Source: Saturnia japonica
Lineage: Eukaryota; Arthropoda; Insecta; Lepidoptera; Saturniidae
Reading direction: 5' to 3'
Length of the DNA stretch: 64,000 nucleotides
NCBI GenBank assembly: GCA_033032175.1
Contig: CM065322.1
Coordinates: 15,686,001 to 15,750,000, forward strand
The first letter of the stretch is position 1; the number at the start of each line of letters is the position of its first letter. The notes under the pieces were generated by a model. The model ran no database searches. It was given only the letters and a program-made list of their open reading frames with translations, and was not told the DNA's origin. Below, one piece after another: positions 23,541 through 34,252 of this stretch. The position numbers and the translations under genes are program-made.

Positions 23541-23684
23541 GTTGGAAAATAAATAATTAATTACTTATACATGCTGTATGTATGTGTATGCATACAATAT
23601 ATATTAAAAACTCCGTCGGATCCGTGAAGGTGTTATTAGTTATCGAGATTATATTCTGTTTATGTTATCTACCTTAGATTATAA

Positions 23685-24127
23685 GTTAAAAAAATACCCC
23701 TAATAAAATGTGTTTTTTTTTTTGTTAAATTAGGAAACTTACATGGTTATACAGGCGGCGCGGCGCAGGGTATCGCCATACGATCAAACGTACGCTGCAC
23801 CGCCGCACGGCTGGCGACGTGTTACCACCGTTCTTAAAATCGCTAAATTTTAGGGACTAAAAGGCGGTCAATATTCGCTCCATTCTAAACCCGTCACGTC
23901 ACCTCTCTATTTCGGTAAACCCAACCTAGGTCCGTTCCTCTATGTGATTATTATTTCTTAGGTAATGTCATTGGGTACCCATGTACCCTTTTCGCGATTC
24001 GACGAGTTTGACACATACGTGTATCACTGGAGGCTACCTAAATTTGTTAAGAAACACTACAAAGCTGTATGAACATACATCTAAGTGACACATCCCAGAA
24101 CTACAAGGATTACGTAGAATTGCTGTG
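23685..24127 (+). repeat. GC-rich direct repeat, copy 1
   Basis: It starts AAAAAAATACC, then a T-run, AAATTAGGAAACTTACATGG, CAGGCGGCGCGGCGCAGGG and, further on, TTGTTAAGAAACA and CAGAACTACAAGGATTAC. The same blocks follow in the same order at 24488-24912. Small indels between the copies break any shared frame. The ends lack the TG...CA of LTRs. Confidence 0.6.
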
Positions 24128-24487
24128 AGGGACCTTTTTTTTTCTTTTTTACGCTAGTTAGTTAGCGCTAGTTAGTGTAGAAACATTCCGATTACTGAAT
24201 ACACATACGCACGGTTCCTTCCTTCCTCCCAGGAGAAAGGGAACGTGCCTATGTGTATATTTAGTTAGCTCGAATCGTAGGTGTAGGGATTCGAATAGAT
24301 CGCGACCTATTTGCGAACGCGACGACCGCCCGAGCCGAGGTCCGGCCACTTTGGCACCCTCGTGAGAGTCGTCCACAAAACTTTCGCGGCTGAGTGCCCT
24401 CTGCGCTCGCCCCCAAGTCCGGTGAAGCTGTAAAAGCCGTGCAGCGGCTTTAGTGGCCCCTAATGTGCTATACAGATGTAGTCAGTT
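24128..24487 (-). repeat. GC-rich spacer between the direct repeats, possible LINE 3' fragment
   Basis: Read on the minus strand, this segment ends in an A-rich tail (24133-24150) preceded by GTTAGCGCTAACTAACTAGC-like repeats and a GGGAGGAAGGAAGGAAC block. That layout suits the 3' end of a non-LTR element inserted by target-primed reverse transcription. No diagnostic protein motif was found, so the assignment is tentative. Confidence 0.35.
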
Positions 24488-24912
24488 CAAAAAAATACCT
24501 AATAAAATGTGTTTTTTTTTTTTAAATTAGGAAACTTACATGGTATACAGGCGGCGCGGCGCAGGGTATCGCCATACTATCAAACGTACCGCTGCACCGC
24601 GCCGGGGCTGGCGACGGTGTTATCACGTTTTAAAAATTAGCTAAATTTTAGGGAAACTAAAACTAAATATGTTAATTCTAAATCGCAACAACATTTTTAT
24701 TTTCATAAAAAAATATATTTTATTATTTTTTATTTTTTTGGTAATGTCATTGGGGTACGTACCAGTGTACCCTTTTCGGATTCGACGGGGGTTTTTATAC
24801 ATATTGTATACTGGAGGCAGCTAAATTTGTTAAGAAACATACAAAGCTGTTCAAAACATCTAAGGACATATTTCCCAGAACTACAAGGATTACCGGTAGA
24901 ATTGCTTTGCCT
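24488..24912 (+). repeat. GC-rich direct repeat, copy 2
   Basis: Second copy of the unit at 23685-24127, with the same block order through GGTAGAATTGCT. It differs by many substitutions, short indels and a more AT-rich middle (24660-24745). Confidence 0.6.
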
Positions 24913-25430
24913 AGAGCACCAAAAATAGCATTGTACTTTAAGAACTGTTATGCTATGTGTGGACGTATATAATAATGCCGTCCCTTACGATATTAGGGAA
25001 CTGCCAGAAAAAAAGGTTTGCCAGAAAATTCAAATTGTGCCTAATAGAAAAATCATATTATTCTGTATCAGACTTCAATAATAATAAGGCAGAATATTAT
25101 ACGTACATCTGTTCTAAGCAGGTGTAATATTATGTTATAGGATAATGAATGTAATATAGTACATAAATATATTTTGTGAAAATTAGATAACTTAAAAAAA
25201 TTCCTGTGCACAACAACTTTTGCAAAATTATATATTTTAAATATATCCCATGGATTATACAAATAAACTGTATGACGTAGATAATAACGAAAACAATTTT
25301 TTGGAAAATCTTGACATAAATCAGATGAACAATATTTCTGGACTTTGTGGTGTACCAAGATAACACAATTTCCCCTCAGGAAGCGATCGATAAAAAATGC
25401 CAAATTCAAACAATGTTTTAAGTAAACAGA
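24913..25430. other. AT-rich sequence, no feature recognised
   Basis: A minus-strand frame at 25068-25409 is open for 113 codons but is hydrophobic and AT-driven, with no recognisable motif. Confidence 0.35.
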
Positions 25431-25496
25431 GAAACGAAAACAAACGGATTAAAAACGATACCAGACTTAATTACGAGTTTCGTTTGTTTTTGTTTC
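25431..25496. repeat. Inverted repeat (hairpin) with 16-bp arms
   Basis: GAAACGAAAACAAACG (25431-25446) and CGTTTGTTTTTGTTTC (25481-25496) are inverted repeats with one mismatch, which is a G-U pair if transcribed. The loop is 34 nt. No terminator or binding-site role can be inferred from sequence alone. Confidence 0.7.
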
Positions 25497-26619
25497 GTTT
25501 TAAATACATTAACGTTGTTTACAACAATCGTACTAATTAACGCTTATAAGTGAATTCTGCGTAAATCTGTTAGCATGCCATACTAATGACTTTATTGAAA
25601 ATTCTTCATAATGGCACAAGTGAATACGGATTTTGTTCCTGAATCAACCAGTATTTATCTAGGTACTATTTTGTGTGAAGTTGCAAACAAGCATACAGCT
25701 CCCTTGGTGGTCACTGCAAACTACAGCTATTTATTACCCAGATAATAATATGTGACTATTTCTGAGGACTAAGTTGGAACAGCTCGTGTGTCCGTAAGTG
25801 TTGCCATAAAAGCAGGAGCACTCCTTTGTATCTGAAAAGGTTGTAAAAGTAGTGCTATTGAAAACCTTGCACTGGTTTCATCACTTTTTAATAGCAATAA
25901 TATCAGACTAATGCTGGGCAAAGGCATTCCCAACGACTGGCACGGGCTTAATCACCACGCTTGCCTACGACGTATTTGCGATTTCAAACGCCAAGAAATC
26001 GATAGTTTTATATATTCCCACATACAGTTAAACTACAAGTACCTACATGTCTCAAGCATTCCGGTTTCCTCAAGGTGTTTTCGTTCACCGTCAGCCAATA
26101 TTAATACCAAGTGGAATTAGTAAATGTACGCGAATTCCGAAAAATTTGTTGATACATGCCGGGTTTCAGACTAAACCACTCGGACATCTACAACCACTAA
26201 GTCGAGGTTTACCACTGTACCAAAAATATATTTGGTGGAAATATACTACTTGTGCTGAAATTTTCAGTATCCTATACACATTTTTTTCTATACTTTATTA
26301 TGTGCATTTTGTTTTTTTTTTATATACTAATCCAGCAAAATGGCTGCACATTACCTTATGGAGGGTTAAGAATAGTCGAAAAACAACGGCAAGAGCCGGT
26401 GACAAATTTCGTCGGCAGTTAACGGATTCATGCCGGTTTGCAGAAATGCCTTTTCTCTCCTCGTTTGAAGGACCCAATATCGTTCACGTTGGCCGCAAAG
26501 CAATTTCACACCTTCACAGCACAGTAAACATAAGAATTTGCAAATATATTTGTTCTTGTTCGACATGTCTGCTATGTTGTAGTTGTGAGGCTTCGTATAC
26601 AAACCCTCGTGTTTATTTT
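25497..26619 (-). other. Mixed repeat debris, no gene
   Basis: About 26050-26110 on the minus strand (CGGTGAACGAAAACACC, TTGAGGAAACCGG) is a family-B SINE piece. TTTGAAGGACCCAATATCG near 26463 is the short block shared with 17365 and 46130. A plus-strand open frame at 26047-26631 crosses these unrelated repeats and is not credible as a gene. Confidence 0.4.
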
Positions 26620-27251
26620 TCATTATATTAATACTTGAAGCAATAACTTTCCACCCCTTTTTAATCGTATTGCGTGCACGAAAGACTGTGAGATTTGGCA
26701 TGGTTAAAATTTATATGGAGAAGGAGTGCAGAAAGCTAAAATTTATCTATAATATCTGTTACTAATAATTAAATTAAATAAAATTAACATAACATACCAT
26801 CACGCCTGTATTCACCGAAGGGTTAGGCAGAGGTGTACACTAATGTACACCCACTGTTCGCCGAGTATGATTTTAGCTCCAATGTAACGAGCCTATTGCC
26901 ATTAATCGGGCACGAAACCAAACTCTGAGCTGCTACAGAGAATTTTATAGGAAAAACCTAATAACACTTCGCTCGACCTGGGAATCGAACCCAAGACATC
27001 GATCATAGCAGTCGCACTTACGACCACTAGGCTAACGAGAGAGTTAAATAAATTATTTAATACTGCGAATCCTAACCCGACCAGTTCCATTGAAACTTAG
27101 ACCCCCCAAAATAGTGACATTGTCACACAATTAAAAGTGACAGTAAGTGATATAATAGTCATTGTTTAGGTTCATACTGGAAATGTTAATCAGAAAATAG
27201 TCTATGATTAAAAAGTCGCTGTTCGAATTACGATCATTGGGTGAACGCTAG
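26620..27251 (+). mobile_element. Helitron-like element (GATCGCTAG family) interrupted by a SINE
   Basis: The 5' part (TCATTATATTAATACTTGAAG to about 26786) and the 3' part (27044 to CTAG at 27248-27251) together match the family seen at 22814-23167 and 28895-29253. A 257-bp SINE splits it inside an AT-rich block. Confidence 0.65.
26787..27043 (-). mobile_element. tRNA-derived SINE with target-site duplication
   Basis: On the minus strand the head reads GTTAGCCTAGTGGTCGTAAG (A box region) and then GGGTTCGATTCCCAG (B box), spaced as in a tRNA gene, so RNA polymerase III transcription is expected. A tRNA-unrelated body follows, with GGTGTACATTAGTGTACACC, and the end is GATGGTATGTTATG. Direct repeats of about 12-13 bp, TTAAATAAAATTA (26774-26786) and TTAAATAAATTA (27044-27055), flank it. 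SINEs are copied by LINE machinery and encode nothing. Confidence 0.75.
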
Positions 27252-28044
27252 TCTGAATAATTCTCTCACGATTACTATATAGAACCCTCTTCTTAAGTTT
27301 ATATACTATCAGGAAAAATTAGTTTCTAGATGTCGATAAAGAATAACATTGCTTAACGGCCGAACGAAACATAAACAGCCTTGTCCAAAGCGAGCTGTTA
27401 CTGCCGTCTCGCATGAAACAATCCCTTTCGGAATTATACGCACTAGATGCTAGAATCGCAACTATTTATGATTTAAGGCGGAACACGCCTGTAACTCCAT
27501 AAGACGACATTTTTCAAATTATGCCATTAGTATCGAACTATTGCACAGACAAACAACATTAGAATGTAAGAGGTTTAAATAAAAGCTCAAGCAATCTAAA
27601 ATTAGTTGTAATTACACGCGGTATAACCTTCCCATCAAGTAATGAAGATATCACCGATAGTGAAGTGACAGGGCAATTGATCACTTGCTGAGTTGGGATT
27701 ACTTTACTCTAGTGAAATACCTATTTCTGTAACTCGGTCCAGTAAATTGCGTGTTGAGATCTGCAAAAATATAACTGTAATATGTAATTCGCTTACGCAG
27801 TTTTTCATTTACAAGCTAATATGGTGACAATAACAAACTTCCGATAAATAATCCCGGGGAAATTCTTTAATACACAATTTCCTCCTGCTTATAACGTTGA
27901 AGATACATTTGACCTTCTACCAACTATATGCCTATCATAAGAAAGCTTAGGGCCCCTCAAAGGGCAATGCATATAGTTATGCTTGGAGTTTCCCTGTGCA
28001 ATAAAAATGAGAAGATTCGCACAAAAACCTAATTCACCGATATA
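27252..28044. other. AT-rich sequence, no feature recognised
   Basis: I see no gene or repeat boundary here. Confidence 0.4.
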
Positions 28045-28280
28045 GACCTTAAAAATTTCTACACTTAAGTGGCAGTGAGCGGGGAACGAATCTCGAAGAA
28101 CAGATAAATGATGGGGCCGAAGAGTTTCCTTTTATCGAGTAGCGGAATATGCAGCTTAGACAGACTAGCTAGAAGGTATACCAACAACCTGGTGAAGGTT
28201 GTAGTATGCCGCAGAATGCTAGCAACACAGAACCATTGGGGCGGTCTTTGGGGGAGGCCTAATTCCAGCTATGGACGTCT
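28045..28280 (+). mobile_element. RTE-type LINE ORF2 C-terminal remnant
   Basis: The frame at about 28165-28270 reads ARRYTNNLVKVVVCRRMLA then TQNHWGGLWG, a decayed form of the RTE C-terminal pattern RWTDDLVKVAG...W...AQDR..WR.LGEAYVQQWTSF. Upstream, broken frames keep KWQ-AGN and RRTDK (the RWAGH-ARRTDxRW segment). Several shifts and stops make it inactive. Confidence 0.6.
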
Positions 28281-28867
28281 TTTAAATACAAATAATAATT
28301 TCTATATTATTTTAATATTAAAATAGTAATCTATTTAGAGAAAAGGATCCCCTTTTTTCTAGCTAAATTGCGAACACAAGATTTAGTTTGTATCATGTCG
28401 TTTAACCGGACAGTGCGCAAAACATATAGTGCGTAAATCACCTGGCTAAGAACAATTTGGTTTACTGTGCTTGTGGGGTCGCGGTCATTGCGCATTAGGA
28501 AAGTTACCGCTATGTACTATTATCACGCATAGTCTTACACGGAGTTTATACATTTTTACACTCACTAAAATTTTCATCTTTGGCGATTTTAAATTAGCCA
28601 TGGTTTTTTTTATTCATTGATACTGGAACGTTAAAAAGTTCATGCATATGAAATGGGAAATGAATACTCAATGTATAAGTTAAAAAAAAATTTGAACAAT
28701 TTTTAATTCAAGCAAAAACTCATATTTTACTATTGAGTGACAGGTAACAAAAGAAATTTCGTTTCATTTATTTAATCTTTTTATAAATTGAATTATTCGT
28801 ATATGGCTGTTGATATTACTACGCATAAGTTTAGTCAGTTATAGTCCAGATGTGTTCTCCACGTAAT
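28281..28867. other. AT-rich sequence, no feature recognised
   Basis: No gene is supported. Confidence 0.4.
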
Positions 28868-28892
28868 ATCATCATCATCATCATCATCATCA
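28868..28892. repeat. ATC trinucleotide microsatellite
   Basis: About eight uninterrupted ATC units, directly beside the 5' end of a Helitron-like element. Confidence 0.9.
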
Positions 28893-28894
28893 CC

Positions 28895-29253
28895 TTTATA
28901 TATTAACACGAGAAGCAAAAACTTTCTACCCCTTTTTAAGCGTATAGCGTGCACGCAAGGCTGGGAGATTAGGCATGGTTAAAGTTTATATGGAGAAGGA
29001 GTGCAGAAAGCTGAAACTTATCTATAATATCTGTTACTAATATATTAAATAAAATTAATTAATACTGCGAATCGTAACTCGACCGGTGCCATTGAACTTA
29101 GACCCCCTAAAATATTGACATTGTCACTCAATGAATAGTGACAGCAAGTGATATAACATTCATTGTTTAGGTTCATACTGACAAATGTCAAACAGAAAAT
29201 AGTCTATGATTAAACATTCGCTGGTCGAATTTCGATCATTGGGCGACCGCTAG
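28895..29253 (+). mobile_element. Helitron-like element (GATCGCTAG family)
   Basis: It starts with TTTATATATTAACACGAGAAG and ends CGACCGCTAG before T. GGTCG (29223-29227) and CGACC (29244-29248) form the subterminal stem, the clearest case in this family. No coding capacity. Confidence 0.65.
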
Positions 29254-29523
29254 TTTTTTTAAAATGCATTATAGGTATGCATTTAACCTCTATGTCACCT
29301 TATGGAAAGTAAAAGTGAGGCCGACGATGGATCGCGCTCACCTTTCAGATGCGTATTCACGCCGGGAGTGAATTCCACTACTTATCCGTTCACATAACAT
29401 ACTATGAAGCGGATCGTTTCGTGGGGAATATCTACCACATAAACCCTGGCTACAAAGTGACTGCATATTTAAAATAGTGACAGTTCATTACTAGCTGAAT
29501 GATTTACCCATTATTAATAGTGT
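29254..29523. other. Unassigned sequence between two mobile elements
   Basis: GC-richer patch at 29315-29375 (GACGATGGATCGCGCTCACC) without a recognised origin. Confidence 0.35.
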
Positions 29524-29788
29524 ACATACCATCATACCATCGCACCTGTATCCCCAAAGGGTTAGGCAGAGGTGTATTAATGTACACCCACAATTCGCCA
29601 TGTATGTTTTTAGGTCCCATGTAGTAGGGGGTGAGCTTATTGCCATTAATCGAGCACAAAGCCAAACTCCGAGCTGATACTGAAGAATTTAAAAGAAAAA
29701 CCCAATAATACTATGCTCCACCTGGGAATCGAACCCAGGGCCTCGATCGTAGCAGTCGCGCTTACGACCACTAGGCTAATGAGGTGTA
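29524..29788 (-). mobile_element. tRNA-derived SINE, second copy
   Basis: The minus strand begins CACCTCATTAGCCTAGTGG, with GTCGTAAGCGCGACTGC, then CTGGGTTCGATTCCCAGG as a well-kept B box, and ends in a GGTATGATGGTATG repeat. It matches the SINE at 26787-27043 through head and body. A short GTGTA at both edges may be part of the target-site duplication. Confidence 0.7.
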
Positions 29789-30654
29789 GTTTATAAATAT
29801 TATTATTTACTATTAAACTGTGAATTTTATGAAATAAATAAATAAGACCTCAGCTCACTCACTCAGCTGACTCTCTTTGCGGCGCTATCGTGTGTCACGT
29901 GACGTAGCATACATGGTACGGATAATAATATAGAAGAGGAGAAGACAAAACATGTTATGCCGTATTTAATTAGGTGGGATAAGTGTAAGAAATAGAAGAT
30001 ACAGCAAAATACATATAAACAATAAGATTAATTTTTTTTTTTTAAATGTGTGTCACACGCGGTTGTGAAGCCTTCAGAAAAAATAAAAATATTCAGATAA
30101 ACGAAACACGTGAACAATACATCACGCTGGCTATGACGCCTTTTCCTAAGGCTTTGTAATACGCATACACGTATAAAGAGAAGACCGAGATAATATGAAA
30201 TACCGTATTCTATCTCTTTCTCTCGTAGGCTAAGTACTATAGATGTAAGTGTTCTCTTGTTAATGTACCTTTTTCGTTTCACCGATTTTCAAATGGCGAC
30301 TTTACTAAAGAAGTTTTAAATTCAAAATAGGTACTTTGTTCTTTCCTTCAAACATAAAAATACATAAAGGTGTGATTAGATACATCACAATAAACATGGA
30401 AACTGCATTATCTTCAATTCCCCTCTAAGCATAACGTAAGCAAGCTGGCAAACTTCCCGAACACCGGGGTCGGTGTTAGTTTAACCCCCGACTCACTAAA
30501 CCGCTCGCAGTGTGCTTAAATTGCTGATTTAGCTGTTAAAATAACCATCAGCATAACCACTAGGATACGGAATATGAACCCGAGTGTGTACTGAAAACGC
30601 ATTTTAAATTATTTTACAAATTATAGTAACGCCATAGGACAATTCGACAAGCTG
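29789..30654. other. Unassigned sequence
   Basis: No gene is supported. The minus-strand frame at 30028-30282 has no recognisable content. Confidence 0.35.
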
Positions 30655-30905
30655 AATTATTTATAAAAAGGAAACAAAAACCCGACTACGACAGAAAAAC
30701 AATTTTTTTTTTAATTTAATTCCCAGACATCGTACTTAAATACTATATAGCCTGTGTCATTCAAAAACTTAAGACGAATCTAACGGCACCTCGTTTGCTA
30801 AAATCCATCAAGCCGTTTACGCTACAGAGCGTGCCAAATAAATGGGCATAAATACATACATACGCACGAAAAACATACCCCTCCTTTTTCGCAGTTGGGT
30901 AAAAA
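30655..30905 (+). repeat. Dispersed repeat ending CGCAGTTGGGTAAAAA
   Basis: The blocks AATTCCCAGACATCGTA, TATATAGCC, CTAACGGCACCTCGT, TTACGCTACAGAGCGTGCC and TTTTTCGCAGTTGGG recur in order at about 44695-44890 (plus) and 60380-60585 (minus). Three copies allow alignment, but none has coding content and the class is unknown to me. Confidence 0.6.
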
Positions 30906-31085
30906 TCTCAACAGTTACGATATTTACTGGACGATACTCAAACACGACAAAGAGAGGTGACTATAACGGGTTTATCAACATTCCTACCATCCCATCCCGT
31001 TTCATTATTGCATAGATTGCATTTTGTTATAAATTGTAAATTAAATACATTCGTCTATTTATTTATTTATGAACATCATAAGGCT

Positions 31086-31232
31086 GTCTGTCCACCGAAG
31101 CAGAGCTATGTAAATTTCAGCCAATAGACTTCCATCTGTAGCAACTTCAACCAATAGAATTGCATCACTAAACTTTTGTACATTTTCATGGGTCGAAATT
31201 TACACATCTCCGCTCTGTTTCAGTGGGCAGGC
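31086..31232. mobile_element. Short palindromic MITE-like element
   Basis: The ends are inverted repeats of about 35 bp: GTCTGTCCACCGAAGCAGAG at the left against CCTGCCCACTGAAACAGAGC read from the right. Both continue to GTAAATTTC before the arms part. The whole element is 147 bp and non-coding. Such short near-palindromes are usually non-autonomous DNA transposons. The superfamily is unresolved because no clean target-site duplication is visible. Confidence 0.6.
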
Positions 31233-32583
31233 AACTTAAAACCTGTACCAATTTCTCAGTTAAAATAGGCTTCTCATTGGGTAAGCGAGACATAGTACTC
31301 GATATTTTCGGCCTTGGTATTTTTGTATAGTTTCCCCTTTCTTCGTGAAAGGAAAAGACAAAGGTATCTATACCATGCAGCCAATTTAAATGTTGTTTTT
31401 AGATAAATTTGTCATTTAATTATAAGCCGAAACCATGTCCTCTGTTTTATCTTCTATTTTTTGTTTTTCTTTCCAGTATCAATGTTGTTTAAGCCATCTT
31501 TGTTTTTTCTAATCTTCAAAGTGAGTTCAAGCAAGATGGTGACTCCTTTGTTTGAACTATCTAAGAGGTTTTTATGACAACTCAAAATGCATGTTTCCAC
31601 TTTATATTTACAATTCTCTTCACGTATGTACAACAACCAAACTATGTCACGCAAAATGCCACCAATATTACATAATATAGGGGCAATGGAGCTATGTTAA
31701 TGAATTAAAAATAAAAACCACAACATTTCACTTCAAGATCCCGCCAAAAACTCTTTTCGGACTTGATCGGCTCGCGCCTAATTTTTTATTTTTTTTGTCA
31801 ATATGCGTTCTGCCTTTGTAAACGATTTCGTCAATATCAAAAGTGCGAAAAATACACGTTTTAGAGTTTAGCTGTTAATTGTTCGGCGTATTGTAGGATA
31901 CCCTGAAAACAAAACAAACCATCTTATTTATATTATTGGGACTATGTAATGCGGGGGATCGTATATCTCCGATATAGTACGGTCGTATGGCTGGGTGGGG
32001 TAAATATATCGACGTCCCTTACTTGACAATATAGTAAAGATTTCGTCAAACAAGGTTCGGGATTTAGATGGTAAATACCAAGGGTAAATAAATACATTTA
32101 ATATTCATCAATACAGAGAGAAACAAAAGCTTCATTGTGAAATCTTATTATCAATTACCTAATAGAAATTAATTTAAATGTAAGGACATTATTATTCGGA
32201 ATTTTTCTATATTAATACAAAAATTTAAAAAATCATGAAAACTGAGGTAATTATATACTTACTTAAAATACTCTGCTGACTGTCGCATTAATACTTCCAA
32301 TCCATTCGCGACTTACGTTCGTGACGTTTCACTTTTCTTGAGTTATGTCTCCAATGAGACTCCCCATCCTAAATGTGGGTTATAAAACTTAGCTTCAAAA
32401 AACGTTGGTGAAGGACCAATAGAAATAATAAAATAAAAATCTGTAATTATTGTGTAAATATGCCAACAAAAATTCAATTGACGATCACCCACAATCAATC
32501 AATCTCAATAAAGGATTCGAGCAAAAGCGGCTGCTTTATGATTGATTAAAATTTTACCACATCGATGGAAAAAAAATGTTTTT
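31233..32583. other. AT-rich sequence, no feature recognised
   Basis: I see no supported gene or repeat. A minus-strand frame at 31454-31654 is short and unrecognisable. Confidence 0.4.
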
Positions 32584-32797
32584 GTTGTGTAACATCTTTC
32601 CTCTAGCTTTCCTGAAATCTGTGGGAGTGATTTCGTGAAAAGGGACGGAAGTGTGTAACAGGAAGTCGGAAACGTGCGCGCTATTTGAATTGACCAATGA
32701 CCGCGCGTGGTGTTAGGGTTGTCCATCAGAGATGGAACTAACACATTTTCCGAGAGATTGGTACTGTTAGACTATATTAAGTAAGATGTTACACAAC
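32584..32797. repeat. Segment bounded by 15-bp perfect inverted repeats
   Basis: GTTGTGTAACATCTT (32584-32598) and AAGATGTTACACAAC (32783-32797) are exact inverted repeats enclosing about 184 bp. The interior has a third related word, GTGTGTAACAGG, near 32650. This could be a MITE or part of an LTR element. The flanks show no obvious target duplication. Confidence 0.45.
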
Positions 32798-33044
32798 TAC
32801 AGTACGGCACGCTAATTTTTTTTATATTTTGTACGTAACACGGCAAGTTGACGATGCTGTGTCTGACGGCAAAGGGGGCGAGGGAGGCTCAAAAATATTT
32901 AAAAATTGCGTTACGTAATACTCGAACGCCCCCTAATGCACAGTTTTGCCGGCAAGCTTACTCTCAGAACTATTGTGGGGGCCGGATACTAAGAACGGCG
33001 AATTAAAGCCGTCTAGTCTTGTGATTCGCCGGTCCCGGGACTTC
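32798..33044. other. GC-richer sequence, unassigned
   Basis: GGCAAAGGGGGCGAGGGAGG and ATACTCGAACGCCCCCTAA mark it as unlike the AT-rich background. It probably belongs with the neighbouring 33045-33431 segment to one element or exon region. Confidence 0.35.
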
Positions 33045-33431
33045 CTAAATCCTGTCAATTCGGGAGTTGTTCAGGCCCACCAAAAATAACTGAGCCCGGC
33101 CGAACAGTGCCGACTTACCTGGGGATCGCCGTTGATGTTGTGTCCTTGACCGGGTGCAAATCCACACTTCACTGTAGCGGCCGCCGTTGTCCGAGTTATT
33201 GTATCTGATTAGGTACACACAAAACTGTTCCACCACGAACAAGCTAAGGCAATCACAGTACTTAATAAACTTGGAAATATGATAAAAAGGCTCCGAACAC
33301 TCCGACCAGTCCGATGTCGAAAAAACGTTTTTTATGAAGAAGCCATGCGCGCCCCCAAGCGTCGAAACACCGACAACCGGAGCACAGATAAAAAAAGTGT
33401 TGCCTGAACAACTATGTTCCGTGGCTTGCAC
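33045..33431 (-). other. Candidate exon or retroelement leader with a consensus splice donor
   Basis: The minus strand has a strong splice-donor match, CCCCAG/GTAAGTC, with the last exonic base at 33119. A 128-codon frame (33431 to 33045) runs across it, so that frame is probably not the coding one. The alternative frame ends CGFAPGQGHNINGDPQ just at the donor. Base composition is well above the AT-rich surroundings. No domain is recognised. It may be a host exon, or the leader of an LTR element or LINE. Confidence 0.25.
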
Positions 33432-33945
33432 AGTCCACTTTGCACCTGGTTACCTGCTCATAATCCAGTGGGACACGTTTGTCGTATCCCACCATCCAGA
33501 AACTAAAAACTGCACGGTACATTCTTAATACTGAACTACACAAAAAAAAGCTATGAAAAATATTCGAACATTTCCCTAAGCTAGCATTTTAAAAGATCTG
33601 AAAAAAATGTTAAGTCTCACTTTAAAATAATAATTTATAAATGATTGTTTTTAGTAAAAACCTATGTGGAATGTTTCCAATAAGATCCATCTGAATATTT
33701 TGTTCGCGTCTTACGAACTTTGTCACAAACAAACAAAAGCTTTGGAGCCCAATACAACATCACCTACGTACTCTTTACAAATAGGATAAAATGTAAAAAA
33801 GCTGTTTACAAATAACAATTTATTACGTATCTCCACCCACGTAAATCGCAAAAATCTTCCGATCAATCTTTTTTATGTATCCACGTGTGGAGCATTCAAC
33901 TTTTAAGCATATAATAGTTATTTAATATATATATATATATATATA
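33432..33945. other. AT-rich sequence ending in an AT microsatellite
   Basis: No gene. An (AT)n run at about 33925-33945 is the insertion site of the first Tc1 copy; the run resumes after the element at 35775. Confidence 0.6.
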
Positions 33946-34252
33946 CACACATCAAAAAAGTCTAAGCAACATGCGTGATATTACAAATTTTTCCATTTAT
34001 ATTAATTAATTTCTAAATATTTACTCAAACAAAGTGCGTAGGTAAGTAAACTTTTTTGTTATTGATGACATACTGGCTGGTTGTAAAAAAAATATTTGAT
34101 TATGTTTTCTTTTTTCATAAAATTCAAATGACTGCGAATTTGTTTGAATTTAAGTGCATTTTAATTGCTACGTTTAGTCTTGATTTTATAATTTTACCAA
34201 CCATTTAAATAAAGTTAGCGACAAAATTGAATTGTTAGATATTCTTTACGTC

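Noticed and set aside
23685..24912. Pair of LTRs around an internal region
   Set aside because: The two units lack TG...CA ends and flanking target duplications, the 360-bp spacer has no gag-pol, and the units differ too much for LTRs of one insertion.
25068..25409. 113-codon minus-strand frame rich in Ile, Phe and Tyr
   Set aside because: Composition is what AT-rich non-coding DNA gives, two overlapping frames are similarly open, and nothing resembles a known membrane protein.
26047..26631. 194-codon plus-strand open frame
   Set aside because: It crosses a SINE-like piece, AT-rich filler and another dispersed-repeat block, overlaps an equally long minus-strand frame, and has no recognisable domain.
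33045..33431. 128-codon minus-strand CDS
   Set aside because: The frame reads straight through a strong splice donor at 33119/33118 and shows no domain; I kept the region only as a candidate exon or leader.
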